Below are positions 1-8,756 of a DNA stretch of 45,585 bases, one piece after another (position 1 is the first letter of the stretch; each line of letters begins with the position of its first letter). Made by a program: the position numbers and the translations under genes. Under the pieces are notes generated by a model. The model was not told the origin of the DNA. It made no database searches and saw only the letters and a program-made list of their open reading frames with translations. The DNA comes from an uncultured Paracoccaceae bacterium (GTDB lineage Bacteria; Pseudomonadota; Alphaproteobacteria; Rhodobacterales; Rhodobacteraceae): NCBI GenBank assembly GCA_938016515.1, contig CALILP010000013.1, positions 1 through 45,585 on the forward strand, given 5' to 3'.

Positions 1-81
1 CGGACCGGCAAAGGCACGGGCCTTGCCACCCTTTGCATCGCATCCGGCATGGGGGCCGCTACAATCATCGAACGCGTGTGA
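1..81 (+). CDS. Acetyl-CoA acyltransferase (thiolase), 3' end only
   Basis: The first 26 codons of the window, ending in TGA at 79-81, read as the carboxy terminus of a thiolase. The residues match the conserved last block of the family, with TGKGTGLATLCIASGMGAA followed by a short charged tail. In thiolases the Cys-x-x-x-Gly of this block carries the second catalytic cysteine, which acts as the proton donor. The reaction would be thiolytic cleavage of 3-ketoacyl-CoA in beta-oxidation. The position upstream of a FadB-type protein supports a fadA-like gene. Everything upstream lies outside the window. Confidence 0.85.
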   Translation, partial: RTGKGTGLATLCIASGMGAATIIERV

Positions 82-98
82 TTTGGATAGGGCCGGTA

Positions 99-563
99 AT
101 GGATCAATCCGTATTTCAAGAATGGCTCGATACCGTTGGTGACGCGTTCTTCAACGATGACTTCGAGACTTACTTCAAAGCCGTAGCACTGCCTCTAATC
201 GTGAAAACTGCAACTGCTGAAATGCAGGTTGTGGACGCGGCGGGGTTGCGCAAGGGCTTTGACGCTTGGCAGGCGATGCTTACGACGTACCATGCGACAG
301 ACATGATCCGGACCTGCCGAGGCGTGCACGATATCAGCGATACGGAAATCACAGGGCTCTACGATACTGAAATCCTTGCGAATGGGCAGCGCGCCGTGCC
401 GCCCTTCACCTCCAAAATGACACTTCGAAAGACGGATAAGTGGCGTGCCACTTACGTGGAGAGCGGCATGACGGCGCAGACCTTGCAAACCGGAATTCCC
501 GGATACACCCGTCTGAGCACGCAATGCCGAATGACGCCCTCGAACAAAGGAAACATCCAATGA
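99..563 (+). CDS. Conserved hypothetical protein between thiolase and fadB
   Basis: This 154-residue protein has no signal peptide or membrane segment. I chose the ATG at 99 rather than the in-frame ATG at 33, because the earlier start would run inside the thiolase gene. Its stop overlaps the fadB start (ATGA, 560-563), so the two are probably translationally coupled. The amino-terminal half (FQEWLDTVGDAFFNDDFETY, then an aromatic- and acid-rich stretch) recalls the small alpha+beta NTF2/SnoaL-like fold, but that is only an impression. The position inside a beta-oxidation operon suggests a role with acyl-CoA substrates or regulation. No function can be assigned from the sequence. Confidence 0.75.
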   Translation: MDQSVFQEWLDTVGDAFFNDDFETYFKAVALPLIVKTATAEMQVVDAAGLRKGFDAWQAMLTTYHATDMIRTCRGVHDISDTEITGLYDTEILANGQRAVPPFTSKMTLRKTDKWRATYVESGMTAQTLQTGIPGYTRLSTQCRMTPSNKGNIQ

Positions 564-2755
564 CCGATTTCACCATGACAACAGATGCCGACGGCGTGGC
601 CACCATTACGTGGGACGTGAAAGGCAAGTCGATGAACGTCCTTAGCCTGCAAGGGTGGGACGACCTGGACGCTTGCGTTGATGCAGCCCTTGGCGATGAC
701 ACCGTGAAGGGCATCATCATCACCTCCGGTAAGAAAGACAGCTTTGCGGGTGGGATGGACCTGAACGTTATCGCCAAAATGAAAGAAGCCGCTGGTGACA
801 ATCCTGCGAAGGGTTTGATGGACGGTCTGATGGCCTCGCATGCGATTTTACGCAAGATTGAGCGTGCTGGCATGGATCCAAAGACCAACAAAGGCGGCAA
901 GCCGATTGCGGCCGCCCTGCCCGGCACGGCACTTGGCATCGGTCTGGAAATTCCGCTCGCCTGTCACCGGATTTTTGCCGCTGATAATCCCAAGGCGAAG
1001 ATCGGTCTGCCCGAGATCATGGTCGGCATTTTCCCCGGCATGGGCGGGACAACCCGTCTGGTGCGCAAGATGGGCGCTATGGCGGCATCTCCGCTGTTGC
1101 TTGAAGGCAAGATGAACAATCCACAAAAGGCCAAAGCGGCCGGTGTTGTGGATGAGGTTGTTGCTGCGAAAGATCTGCTTGCCAAGGCCAAAGAATGGGT
1201 TCTGTCTGAACCGAAGATCGTGAAGCCATGGGATGAGAAGGGCTACAAGATGCCCGGCGGTGCGCCGTATCATCCGGCTGGTTTCATGACATTCGTCGGT
1301 GCCTCTGCGATGGTGAACGGCAAGACGCAGGGGGTTTATCCTGCTGCGAAAGCGTTGCTGTCTGCTGTCTATGAAGGGGCATTGGTGCCTTTCGACACGG
1401 CCCTGAAAATCGAGGCCCGATGGTTCACCAACGTTCTGATGAACCCATCATCCGAAGCGATGATCCGGTCGCTCTTCATCAACAAGGAAGCGTTGGAAAA
1501 AGGCGCGAACCGCCCCTCCGTGGACGACCAGAAGGTCAGTCAGGTCGGCATTATCGGCGCGGGTATGATGGGCGCGGGCATTGCGCTTGTCTCGGCCATG
1601 GCGGGCATCAAAGTTGTCTTGATCGATGCCAAGCAAGAAGCCGCAGACAAAGGCAAAGCCTACACCGAAGCCCATATGGACAAGGGCATTGCGCGCAAGA
1701 AAGCGACACCAGAGAAGAAAGAGGCCGTTTTGGGCCTGATCAACGCGACGACGGATTATGCGGCCTTGAAAGACTGCGATCTGATTGTGGAAGCCGTCTT
1801 CGAGGACGTCGGTGTGAAAGCGGACGTCACGGCGCAAGTACAAGCTGCCTGTCCTGACGCGATCTTTGCGACCAACACCTCCACACTGCCGATCACGGAA
1901 CTGGCGAAGGCCGCGAACGATGCTGAAAAGTTCATCGGCATCCACTTCTTCAGCCCTGTCGACAAGATGCTGCTGGTAGAGATCATCAAAGGCAAAAAAA
2001 CCGGCGATGTGGCTGTGGCCAAGGCGCTCGACTTCGTGCGCCAGATCAAGAAGACCCCGATTGTCGTGAACGACGAACGGTTCTTCTATGCGAACCGCTG
2101 CATCATCCCTTACATCAATGAAGGCATTCGGATGGTGAAGGAAGGGGTCTCTCCTGCCCTCATCGAGAACGCCGCCAAACTTGTGGGCATGCCACTGGGG
2201 CCGCTGCAGTTGACGGATGAGACCTCTATCGATCTTGGCGTGAAGATTGCCAAGGCGACGAAGACGGCGATGGGCGATGCATACGATGATGCGCAGGACG
2301 AGGTGTTGTTCTGGATGTTTGATGAGGGCCGGTTGGGCCGCAAGTCCAACAGCGGGTTCTATGCTTACGACGAGAAGGGCAAGCGTCAAGGCTTGTGGGA
2401 AGGCCTATCTGCCAAGTACCCGGAAGCAGACGAGCAGCCTGATCTGATCGACGTGCAGCACCGCCTGCTGTTCGCCCAGACTTTAGAAGCGGTCCGTGCG
2501 TTGGAAGAAGGCGTTCTGGAGGATATCCGCGAAGGCGACGTGGGCGCGATCCTTGGCTGGGGCTTTGCACCTTGGTCTGGTGGTCCATTCAGCTGGCTGG
2601 ATATTATCGGATCGCCTTATGCGGCAGAGCGGTGTGATCAGTTGACGGCACAATACGGTGAGCGGTTCACAACTCCTGCCCTGCTGCGCGAGATGGCTGA
2701 TAAGACGCAGACCTTTTACGGACGGTTCGGGCCGCAGGCGAGCAAGGCCGCCTAG
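560..2755 (+). CDS. fadB: Fatty-acid oxidation complex alpha subunit (enoyl-CoA hydratase / 3-hydroxyacyl-CoA dehydrogenase)
   Basis: This 731-residue cytosolic protein is the size usual for the two-domain family. The crotonase domain covers about residues 1-190. Candidate catalytic glutamates are Glu130 (GIGLEIPLACHR) and Glu152 (GLPEIMVGIFPGMGG). The NAD-binding Rossmann motif VGIIGAGMMGAGIA is near residue 328. The dehydrogenase motif with catalytic His (IHFFSPVDKM) is near 461, and two C-terminal 3HCDH domains follow. It hydrates enoyl-CoA and oxidises L-3-hydroxyacyl-CoA, with the thiolase upstream completing the cycle. The start at 560 overlaps the preceding stop; a longer in-frame reading from 440 would lie inside that gene. 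FadB and FadJ cannot be told apart from sequence alone. Confidence 0.95.
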   Translation: MTDFTMTTDADGVATITWDVKGKSMNVLSLQGWDDLDACVDAALGDDTVKGIIITSGKKDSFAGGMDLNVIAKMKEAAGDNPAKGLMDGLMASHAILRKIERAGMDPKTNKGGKPIAAALPGTALGIGLEIPLACHRIFAADNPKAKIGLPEIMVGIFPGMGGTTRLVRKMGAMAASPLLLEGKMNNPQKAKAAGVVDEVVAAKDLLAKAKEWVLSEPKIVKPWDEKGYKMPGGAPYHPAGFMTFVGASAMVNGKTQGVYPAAKALLSAVYEGALVPFDTALKIEARWFTNVLMNPSSEAMIRSLFINKEALEKGANRPSVDDQKVSQVGIIGAGMMGAGIALVSAMAGIKVVLIDAKQEAADKGKAYTEAHMDKGIARKKATPEKKEAVLGLINATTDYAALKDCDLIVEAVFEDVGVKADVTAQVQAACPDAIFATNTSTLPITELAKAANDAEKFIGIHFFSPVDKMLLVEIIKGKKTGDVAVAKALDFVRQIKKTPIVVNDERFFYANRCIIPYINEGIRMVKEGVSPALIENAAKLVGMPLGPLQLTDETSIDLGVKIAKATKTAMGDAYDDAQDEVLFWMFDEGRLGRKSNSGFYAYDEKGKRQGLWEGLSAKYPEADEQPDLIDVQHRLLFAQTLEAVRALEEGVLEDIREGDVGAILGWGFAPWSGGPFSWLDIIGSPYAAERCDQLTAQYGERFTTPALLREMADKTQTFYGRFGPQASKAA

Positions 2756-2758
2756 ACC

Positions 2759-2793
2759 AAAAAAGCGCGGGCGATCATTTGGACTGCCCGCGC
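2759..2793 (-). terminator. Rho-independent terminator of the acpS operon
   Basis: An 8-bp GC stem (GCGCGGGC at 2765-2772, GCCCGCGC at 2786-2793) has a 13-nt loop. Read on the minus strand it is followed by six T (A run 2759-2764 on the plus strand). It therefore ends transcripts arriving from acpS, and its T run stops four bases short of the fadB stop codon. Confidence 0.8.
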
Positions 2794-2801
2794 CTAACGC
2801 G

Positions 2802-2871
2802 CAGACTTTGTCCCAAAGTCTGAACACAAATTCTCCCAGAGAATTTGCCCCAATTTCTATTCTAGAAATTG
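2802..2871. repeat. Array of three tandem mini-palindromes
   Basis: Three perfect inverted repeats, each with 9-bp arms and a 3-nt loop, sit at 2802-2822 (CAGACTTTG arm), 2827-2847 (CAAATTCTC arm) and 2851-2871 (CAATTTCTA arm). Starts are 25 and 24 bp apart. Arm sequences differ but share a C-A-purine/T-A/T opening and AT-rich centre. The last unit includes the acpS stop codon. The array lies between convergent fadB and acpS, just inside the acpS terminator. Confidence 0.85.
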
Positions 2872-3269
2872 TCGACCCGCCGCGCTTCGATAACGACGAA
2901 GGCCTGCGCCCATGGATGGTCATCAGTCAACGTCACATGAATAATCGCTTCATGACCCTCTGGCGTCATCTCAGCCAATCGGTCCTTGGCCCATCCCGTC
3001 ACTGCCATCACCGGTTGACCTGTCCGCAAATTGCTGACGGCCATATCCTTCCAGGAAATCCCCATCGCCAAGCCGGTCCCTAGCGCCTTGGAACAAGCCT
3101 CCTTGGCGGCCCAGCGTTTCGCATAGGTCCCGGCGACATCCTTGCGCCGCTCTGCTTTGGCCTGTTCGATTTCGGTGAAGACCCGATTTTTGAACCGATC
3201 CCCAAACCGATCCAGCGTGCCTTGGATCCGCTCGATATTTGCCAAATCCGTGCCAACGCCAAGGATCAT
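2862..3269 (-). CDS. acpS: Holo-[acyl-carrier-protein] synthase
   Basis: This 135-residue protein has the AcpS signature: [12 protein letters not shown] at the amino terminus (metal-binding Asp8) and [16 protein letters not shown] at about residues 50-65 (catalytic Glu of the WxxKE motif). It transfers the phosphopantetheine arm of CoA to apo-ACP, making fatty-acid synthesis possible. Length is normal for the family. It is the last gene of the minus-strand operon. Its ATG overlaps the stop of the preceding gene by four bases, and its TAG lies within the third mini-palindrome. In many relatives acpS is followed by lepB, rnc and era, but here the unit ends at the terminator. Confidence 0.95.
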   Translation of the reverse strand: MILGVGTDLANIERIQGTLDRFGDRFKNRVFTEIEQAKAERRKDVAGTYAKRWAAKEACSKALGTGLAMGISWKDMAVSNLRTGQPVMAVTGWAKDRLAEMTPEGHEAIIHVTLTDDHPWAQAFVVIEARRVDNF

Positions 3270-3718
3270 TCGTTACCCAGTTCCATAAACGTTGTGATCT
3301 CACCGGAGGACTGATTGATGGTCACCCACAGGTTCATACCATTCGTGAAATCATATTCCGGGGCCGCAATCCGCCCCAACATCTGCAACTCTAATCCGCG
3401 CTCTGCAGAGTAGTCAGCGATCAATGTATCAAACTCCAGAAAGGTGAAGCCGACACCTCCATCAAAACCAATCACCTGACATTGTCGCCCACCCACCTCA
3501 TCATAAGGCGGCGAAAGCACCAACAAGTAATAGGACCCAAGCGTCGGCTCGATCACATCAAGCAAGGCCACCCGCACGTCGCCATTCGCAAATGTTCTGG
3601 TGTGTTTGTCCCAAGGCTCGACAATTGCATCCGCACGGGCTTGCCAGTCACAAGGCAAGACCTGTTGGGCGGTCACCGGCGCTGCCAACAGCGAAAGAAG
3701 CACTCCATGCTTGATCAC
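3266..3718 (-). CDS. Exported protein of unknown function
   Basis: This 150-residue protein begins with a short Sec signal peptide ([17 protein letters not shown], probable cleavage before QQ) and so is likely periplasmic. The mature part contains a Cys pair (about residues 28 and 79) that could form a disulfide, and many beta-strand-like stretches. I do not recognise a family. Both ends overlap neighbours by four bases (Dabb protein upstream, acpS downstream), so it is translated as part of the pdxJ-acpS operon. The function is unrelated on its face to either neighbour. Confidence 0.8.
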   Translation of the reverse strand: MIKHGVLLSLLAAPVTAQQVLPCDWQARADAIVEPWDKHTRTFANGDVRVALLDVIEPTLGSYYLLVLSPPYDEVGGRQCQVIGFDGGVGFTFLEFDTLIADYSAERGLELQMLGRIAAPEYDFTNGMNLWVTINQSSGEITTFMELGNE

Positions 3719-4014
3719 ACGTCCAGATCCATCACCATAATTCCATCACCGCCGCCACATAGCGCCACAAGCCGCGCGCCCAACGCCTGATGGCCCAGGT
3801 CGGCAGCATAGGCCTGCAAAGCAACTTCGTCTGCGAACGAGCAAACAAAACCATAAGGATAGTCTGGCGTTTTGTTCTCTAGGTCACGGTTCGGTCCATG
3901 TTCGAACCCAACAAAGTCCGGCAAATCTAGGGCCGCCAATCCGGACATGACGGCACTCAATTCGCCCGGATCGTATCCATCCACCAATCGCAACATCACG
4001 ACATGTCGGATCAT
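3715..4014 (-). CDS. Dabb-domain (stress-responsive alpha/beta barrel) protein
   Basis: This 99-residue protein opens with [12 protein letters not shown], the typical first strand of the Dabb dimeric ferredoxin-like fold. It has a central [10 protein letters not shown] stretch and a [18 protein letters not shown] segment, which matches the usual F-x-D-x-x-A-L-x-x-Y pattern. Members are small cytosolic dimers, mostly of unknown role, some acting as monooxygenase-like or cyclase enzymes. It overlaps pdxJ and the next gene by four bases each, so it is translationally coupled. No substrate can be inferred. Confidence 0.8.
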   Translation of the reverse strand: MIRHVVMLRLVDGYDPGELSAVMSGLAALDLPDFVGFEHGPNRDLENKTPDYPYGFVCSFADEVALQAYAADLGHQALGARLVALCGGGDGIMVMDLDV

Positions 4015-4757
4015 GCGCGGGCCGCGTCCATCACCCGGCGCATTTCCTGGATCGACGCATCAAGCCCGCGGAAAATAGCCTCACCGATCAAAAAGTGACC
4101 GATGTTCAGCTCTACAACCTCTGGCAATGCGGCGATCGGGGACACATTGTCATAGCTCAACCCATGACCTGCATGGACTTCCAGCCCTAAGCCATGCGCA
4201 TGTGTTGCCATCGCGGTAAGGCGTCCCAATTCAGCGTCGCGTTCATCAAACCGACCCTCGTCGTGCAAATCGCAATAGAGACCGCAGTGCAATTCAATGA
4301 TATCTGCACCAATTCGCGCTGCTGCTTCAACCTGCCGTTGGTCCGGAGCGATAAAAAGCGACACCCGTGTTCCGGCCTCTTTGAAAGGTCCGATGTAATC
4401 GGTCAGGCGGTTGTCGTCGCCCGCGACCTCAAGCCCCCCTTCGGTCGTGCGCTCCTCGCGCCGTTCTGGCACCAAACAGACCGCATGGGGCTTGGTGGCC
4501 ATGGCGATTTTGTGCATCTCCGCGGTCGCTGCCATCTCAAAGTTCAGCGGAATGCTGATGGCATCCTTAATCGCGGCCATATCCGCGTCCCGGATATGAC
4601 GGCGATCTTCGCGCAGGTGGGCGGTGATCCCGTCGGCCCCAGCGGCCTGAGCTATCATAGCAGCACGGACGGGGTCCGGAACGGCACCGCCACGGGCGTT
4701 CCGCACTGTGGCGACATGGTCAATATTGATCCCAAGGCGCAGTTTTTCGGCAATCAT
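4011..4757 (-). CDS. pdxJ: Pyridoxine 5'-phosphate synthase
   Basis: This 248-residue TIM-barrel enzyme condenses 1-deoxyxylulose 5-phosphate with 3-amino-2-oxopropyl phosphate in the DXP-dependent vitamin B6 pathway. The amino terminus [19 protein letters not shown] and the segments [38 protein letters not shown] and [11 protein letters not shown] are diagnostic. I chose the start at 4757 because an AAAGGA ribosome site lies nine bases upstream. The in-frame ATG at 4787 would overlap the preceding gene and lacks such a site. It sits 33 bp after the DUF2062 gene in the same operon. Confidence 0.95.
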   Translation of the reverse strand: MIAEKLRLGINIDHVATVRNARGGAVPDPVRAAMIAQAAGADGITAHLREDRRHIRDADMAAIKDAISIPLNFEMAATAEMHKIAMATKPHAVCLVPERREERTTEGGLEVAGDDNRLTDYIGPFKEAGTRVSLFIAPDQRQVEAAARIGADIIELHCGLYCDLHDEGRFDERDAELGRLTAMATHAHGLGLEVHAGHGLSYDNVSPIAALPEVVELNIGHFLIGEAIFRGLDASIQEMRRVMDAARA

Positions 4758-4790
4758 GGTGGCGTCCTTTATGCGTGTGCCTGCCAAAGA

Positions 4791-5447
4791 CTAGCCCGCA
4801 CCAGGGCCCCCGTCATCCACGTTTGCGGTTTTCTTTTGCAGTTGGGCAAGTTTTGCGCGCAAGGCCTTCTGGCGGCGCTTTTGGTAGGCGGCAATCAATG
4901 GCACCGACAGGTAGTAGCAGAAGGTGGCAGATACGACGCCCGGAAGGATGCCGCCAATCATGTAGGGAAAGAACACTTCATCATAAAAGATGCTGAGCCC
5001 ATGCCAATCTGCCTTCTTGGCCGAAAACAGAGCCAGGAAATTGTGCCAAAGATCGCTTGCCGCAGCAGCAAAGTTCTTCCCCAGCGAACGGTCCATGTTT
5101 GCGTCAGGTTGCGTGCCCAGCAACCAATGCCCGGTCCACAACGCAGAAACACCGATGGGGACATACGTCAGCGGATTACCAAAGAAAGTCGCCATCAGGG
5201 CTGCAAGGATATTGCCCCGCATCAGTTTGGCCAGCACAGCTGCAATTACAAAGTGGATGCCATAAAACGGAGTGAACGCCGTAAAAACGCCGGCCCAGAC
5301 CCCGCGAGAAATCTTTTCAGGTGTATCCGGCAGCCTGCGCACCCGGTGTTTTACGTATTGCGCAGCCCGAGACCATCCACCGCGCGGGTAGATAAAGTCG
5401 ACCACCACCTGCCAGATGGGGCGCCTGTCCCTGCGCTTAAAGACCAA
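4791..5447 (-). CDS. DUF2062 membrane protein
   Basis: This 218-residue protein has the DUF2062 hallmark segment: GVWAGVFTAFTPFYGIHF around residue 49, then a glycine/proline hinge (FFGNPLTYVPIG) between hydrophobic segments. Another membrane stretch lies at about 155-185, followed by a basic, lysine-rich cytoplasmic tail. The amino terminus is also strongly basic. The family is found next to pdxJ or in envelope contexts in many proteobacteria, and its biochemical role is not known. It starts 12 bp after rsh and is read in the same direction, so it is very likely co-transcribed. Confidence 0.85.
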   Translation of the reverse strand: MVFKRRDRRPIWQVVVDFIYPRGGWSRAAQYVKHRVRRLPDTPEKISRGVWAGVFTAFTPFYGIHFVIAAVLAKLMRGNILAALMATFFGNPLTYVPIGVSALWTGHWLLGTQPDANMDRSLGKNFAAAASDLWHNFLALFSAKKADWHGLSIFYDEVFFPYMIGGILPGVVSATFCYYLSVPLIAAYQKRRQKALRAKLAQLQKKTANVDDGGPGAG

Positions 5448-5459
5448 ACCTCACACCTT

Positions 5460-7598
5460 TCAGGTTGCGACCCGACCTGCGCTGGCCAGACCCGGATCGC
5501 GATGCCGTCCAATCGACGACACGTTGCTTTCTGCCTCAAGAGCCGTTTGCACCCGGTGAAAGTGCTCTGCGTCCCTGACATCAATATCCATCATAAGACG
5601 GTAATAATCAGGCTTTCTTTCGATAAATTTGAGGTTTGAGATATTTGCGGATTGTTCGCCGATCAATGTGCAAATTCGCCCCAGCACACCCGCGTCGTTG
5701 GTAATCGTCATATCAAGCGTCACACCATTGATCGCGGCATGCACACCTTCCTGCCATTGCAGGTCGATCCAACGCTCTGGTTGATCCTCGTAATCCGCCA
5801 AGGCGTCACAATCGATCGCATGCACAACCACGCCCTGTCCACGAAAAGTGATTCCCATAATCCGCTCACCTGGCACAGGTTGGCAACAGGCGGCCCGGTG
5901 ATGCTGTTGATCAGGGGCAAGGCCCACAACGGCGCGATGTTCTGCAACGACTTCGCCTTCCTTCTCCATCAGATCAGGGTAAATCGCGCCCACAACATAT
6001 CGTCCTGAAATCTCTGCACTGCCCAATCGGCTGAGCATCTCATCGACGCTTTCAATCGCCAAGGCCTTGGCCGCAGTCCGCAACGCCTTATCCGTCGCTT
6101 TTTTACCAACGTTTTCAAAGGCGACACGGGCCAGTTCCTGCCCTAGTTTGATAAATCTTTCGCGGTCTTCCTCTTTCAGGGACTTGCGAATGGCGGTTTT
6201 TGCACGGCCCGTGACCGCGATATCCATCCATGTGGCCTGCGGGGTTTGGCCTTCTGCTGTAATCGCCTCGACCGACTGACCGTTTTTTAGCCGGGTCCAC
6301 AATGGCACCCGTAGCCCATCCACCTTGGCCCCAACAATGGCAGAGCCTATGCGGGTGTGGATCGCGTAGGCGAAATCAATTGGCGTGGCCCCGCGCGGCA
6401 ACTTGATCACATCGCCTTTGGGCGTGAAGCAAAACACTTGATCAGTGTACATTTCCAGCTTTACGGCTTCGAGGAATTCCTCGTGGTCCTGATCGTCGTC
6501 AAGGCGTTCCGTCAGCTTGTTGATCCACTCTACCGGATCAACAGCAAAACGGTTCTCAACCCGCTCGCCGTTCTTGTAGGACCAATGGGCAGCCACACCT
6601 GTCTCGGCCACTTCATGCATTTCACGGGTGCGGATCTGGACCTCGACGCGTTTCCCATCACGCCCCGACACGGTGGTATGGATAGAGCGATAGCCGTTCG
6701 ACTTGGGTTGGCTGATGTAATCCTTGAACCGACCGGGTACCGCCCGCCAGCGTTGGTGGATGGCCCCCAGAACCCGGTAGCAATCTGCTTCGGTCGCGGT
6801 AACGATCCGAAAGCCATAGATGTCAGAGAGACGCGAAAACGACTGCTCTTTCTCCTGCATCTTGCGCCAGATCGAATAAGGTTTCTTGGCGCGACCCATG
6901 ACTTCGGCGGTCACACCCGCCTTGTCCAATTCGTGGCGCATATCGGCGGTAATCTTTTGAACCACATCACCAGTTTCGCGCTGCAGAGTAATAAAGCGGC
7001 GAATAATCGAGTTGCGGCCTTCGGGGTTCAGAACCCGAAACGCGAGATCCTCTAACTCTTCACGCATCCACTGCATCCCCATGCGGCCAGCAAGGGGGGC
7101 GAAGATCTCCATCGTTTCGTGGGACTTCTGAGCCTGCTTTTCGGGACGCATCGACTTGATCGTGCGCATGTTGTGCAACCGGTCGGCCAGCTTGACCAAG
7201 GTGACCCGCAGATCGCGGGAGGTCGCCATGAACAGCTTGCGGAAATTTTCGGCCTGTTTGGTCTGGGTCGAGGTTAGCTGCAAGTTTGTCAGCTTGGTGA
7301 CACCATCAACCAAATCGGCGATCTCGCGGCTGAACAGCTTTTCGACTTCTGCAAAGGACGCTTTCGTATCCTCAATCGTGTCGTGCAGTAAGGCAGTCAC
7401 AAGGGTGGCGTCATCCATTTGCTGCTCAGCAAGGATCACGGTGACAGCGACGGGATGTGTAAAGTATGGCTCGCCAGAGTGGCGAAACTGACCGTCGTGC
7501 ATCTCTGCGCCGAACGCATAAGCGTCCCGCAGCATCTGTTCATTTGTACGAGGGTTGTAGGCACGGACCAGCGCGATCAGATCATCTGCAGTCGTCAT
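5460..7598 (-). CDS. rsh: Bifunctional (p)ppGpp synthetase/hydrolase (RSH)
   Basis: This 712-residue protein has the full RSH order. The HD hydrolase domain includes His48 in EPYFTHP and the HD pair at 72-73 in LLHDTIEDT. The synthetase domain follows with DIYGFRIVT and KSNGYRSIHTT. A TGS domain begins near DQVFCFTPKGDVIKLP (about 385), and an ACT domain closes the protein (about 635-705). The RFKDYI stretch is the RxKD form found in bifunctional Rel/SpoT enzymes rather than the ExDD form of synthetase-only RelA. It makes and degrades the stringent-response alarmone. It lies 36 bp after rpoZ, whose product is itself a ppGpp target in many bacteria. Confidence 0.95.
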   Translation of the reverse strand: MTTADDLIALVRAYNPRTNEQMLRDAYAFGAEMHDGQFRHSGEPYFTHPVAVTVILAEQQMDDATLVTALLHDTIEDTKASFAEVEKLFSREIADLVDGVTKLTNLQLTSTQTKQAENFRKLFMATSRDLRVTLVKLADRLHNMRTIKSMRPEKQAQKSHETMEIFAPLAGRMGMQWMREELEDLAFRVLNPEGRNSIIRRFITLQRETGDVVQKITADMRHELDKAGVTAEVMGRAKKPYSIWRKMQEKEQSFSRLSDIYGFRIVTATEADCYRVLGAIHQRWRAVPGRFKDYISQPKSNGYRSIHTTVSGRDGKRVEVQIRTREMHEVAETGVAAHWSYKNGERVENRFAVDPVEWINKLTERLDDDQDHEEFLEAVKLEMYTDQVFCFTPKGDVIKLPRGATPIDFAYAIHTRIGSAIVGAKVDGLRVPLWTRLKNGQSVEAITAEGQTPQATWMDIAVTGRAKTAIRKSLKEEDRERFIKLGQELARVAFENVGKKATDKALRTAAKALAIESVDEMLSRLGSAEISGRYVVGAIYPDLMEKEGEVVAEHRAVVGLAPDQQHHRAACCQPVPGERIMGITFRGQGVVVHAIDCDALADYEDQPERWIDLQWQEGVHAAINGVTLDMTITNDAGVLGRICTLIGEQSANISNLKFIERKPDYYRLMMDIDVRDAEHFHRVQTALEAESNVSSIGRHRDPGLASAGRVAT

Positions 7599-7634
7599 CT
7601 GGTCCGTTGCCTTATCTTTGGGCTGTGGCCCGGC

Positions 7635-7988
7635 TTATCGCTGGCCCTGTGCTTCCATCAGGGCGCGCAGCAGCTTTTCTTCAGACATGTCGTCTTCTGC
7701 TGGCTTGTCGGCTTCGGCACCCATCAGCAAGGACATGCTGTCCTCTTCAGGCTCATCAACTTCGATCTGAGTCTGGTTGGCCTCGATCATCCGCTCGCGC
7801 AGGTCATCAGCCGTCTGGGTTTCGTCTGCAATCTCGCGCAGGGACACAACAGGGTTCTTGTCGTTGTCGCGGCCCACTGTAATGGCAGAGCCAGACGCGA
7901 TTTCACGGGCACGATGGGCGGCAAGCATCACCAACTCAAAACGGTTGGGAACTTTGTCGACACAATCTTCTACGGTCACGCGGGCCAT
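7635..7988 (-). CDS. rpoZ: DNA-directed RNA polymerase omega subunit
   Basis: This 117-residue protein matches alphaproteobacterial omega: [19 protein letters not shown], then [15 protein letters not shown], then [13 protein letters not shown] long acidic tail (about residues 75-105) is usual in this group. Omega helps fold and hold beta-prime and, in some bacteria, contributes to the ppGpp binding site. It is directly upstream of rsh on the same strand, a conserved pairing. The 75-bp gap to folK holds two short inverted repeats (8033-8039 region and 8044-8063) but no clear terminator. Confidence 0.95.
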   Translation of the reverse strand: MARVTVEDCVDKVPNRFELVMLAAHRAREIASGSAITVGRDNDKNPVVSLREIADETQTADDLRERMIEANQTQIEVDEPEEDSMSLLMGAEADKPAEDDMSEEKLLRALMEAQGQR

Positions 7989-8063
7989 GGCTGCACTCCG
8001 AATAGGTTAGGATTCCTAGGAAGCCCTGTCTTTAGGGGCTATCATCCGCATTGACAAGCGGAT

Positions 8064-8627
8064 TCACGGCATTTGAAGCGGTCTTACGGCACGTATCTCT
8101 GACGCTGGCAATTGTTCCAGCATCTGAGCGGTCGTCAGGCCCAAAACCGGGTGCCTCCAATCAGGGGCCACGTCCATCATCGGGACAAGGACAAAGGGCC
8201 GATCCTGCAGACGGGGATGAGGCACGATCATGTCGACCGGCGAGGACTTTATCTGCTCACCCAGAGGGAGAGTGCGCCAAAAGTTGTGCTGCTCTAAATT
8301 CGGCAAGATCAGGTCGCCGCAAGCGATCACATCAATATCAAGCGTGCGCGGCCCCCAGCGCGTGTCGCGGGCACGTCGCGCGTCTGCTTCAATTCTGTGG
8401 CAAATATCCAACAGATGACGCGGCGACACGTCAGCATCCAAGGCCCATACGGCATTCACAAATTCCGGTCCGCTGCCCAAAGGATAGGCAGGTGTCGCAA
8501 AAAATCGGCTGGATCTGGCCGTCACCCCTACCCGTTCGGATAGGTGAACTATCGCTTGGGATAGGGTTTCGGCAGGTTTCCCCCATACGGATGGCAGGTT
8601 CGCCCCTAAGGCGAGTAATATTTTCAC
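8064..8627 (-). CDS. folK: 2-amino-4-hydroxy-6-hydroxymethyldihydropteridine pyrophosphokinase
   Basis: This 187-residue protein has the HPPK signature RWGPRTLDIDVIACGD near residue 95, with the Mg-binding Asp pair. It begins with the conserved LLALGANLPS strand and ends with the VPHPRLQDRPFVLVP block. It transfers pyrophosphate from ATP to the pterin precursor in folate synthesis. It heads the minus-strand run that continues with rpoZ. A TATAAT hexamer on the minus strand at 8663-8668 is well placed to serve as its -10 element. Confidence 0.93.
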   Translation of the reverse strand: MKILLALGANLPSVWGKPAETLSQAIVHLSERVGVTARSSRFFATPAYPLGSGPEFVNAVWALDADVSPRHLLDICHRIEADARRARDTRWGPRTLDIDVIACGDLILPNLEQHNFWRTLPLGEQIKSSPVDMIVPHPRLQDRPFVLVPMMDVAPDWRHPVLGLTTAQMLEQLPASEIRAVRPLQMP

Positions 8628-8662
8628 TTTTTACCCTTTTCCCTAGGCGTATTGTCGGGTCA

Positions 8663-8668
8663 CATTAT
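8663..8668 (-). promoter_or_regulatory. Putative -10 element for folK
   Basis: The minus strand reads a perfect TATAAT 36 bp upstream of the folK ATG, in the 129-bp divergent gap between folK and the NYN gene. No good TTGACA-like hexamer is found 16-18 bp upstream, so the promoter call rests on one element only. Confidence 0.4.
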
Positions 8669-8756
8669 ATGTATTAACGCATCAGTTCGGTTCGCACCAC
8701 ACAACCACTCACACTCACTCACGGACAGCGAACCTATATTTTGAAAGGACGCATTC

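Noticed and set aside
1448-2389. Long minus-strand ORF (313 codons) opposite fadB
   Set aside because: It is antisense to conserved fadB domains, rich in His and Arg as expected of shadow frames, without a ribosome site or family match.
2802-2871. Considered as a CRISPR array
   Set aside because: Units are palindromes of differing sequence with only 3-4 bp between them, no shared direct repeat, no spacers and no cas genes nearby.
4194-5639. Long plus-strand ORF (481 codons) opposite pdxJ, DUF2062 and the end of rsh
   Set aside because: It runs across three well-supported genes on the other strand and shows no recognisable domain.
6357-7055. Plus-strand ORF (232 codons) opposite rsh
   Set aside because: A shadow of the highly conserved synthetase domain; no ribosome site or homology.
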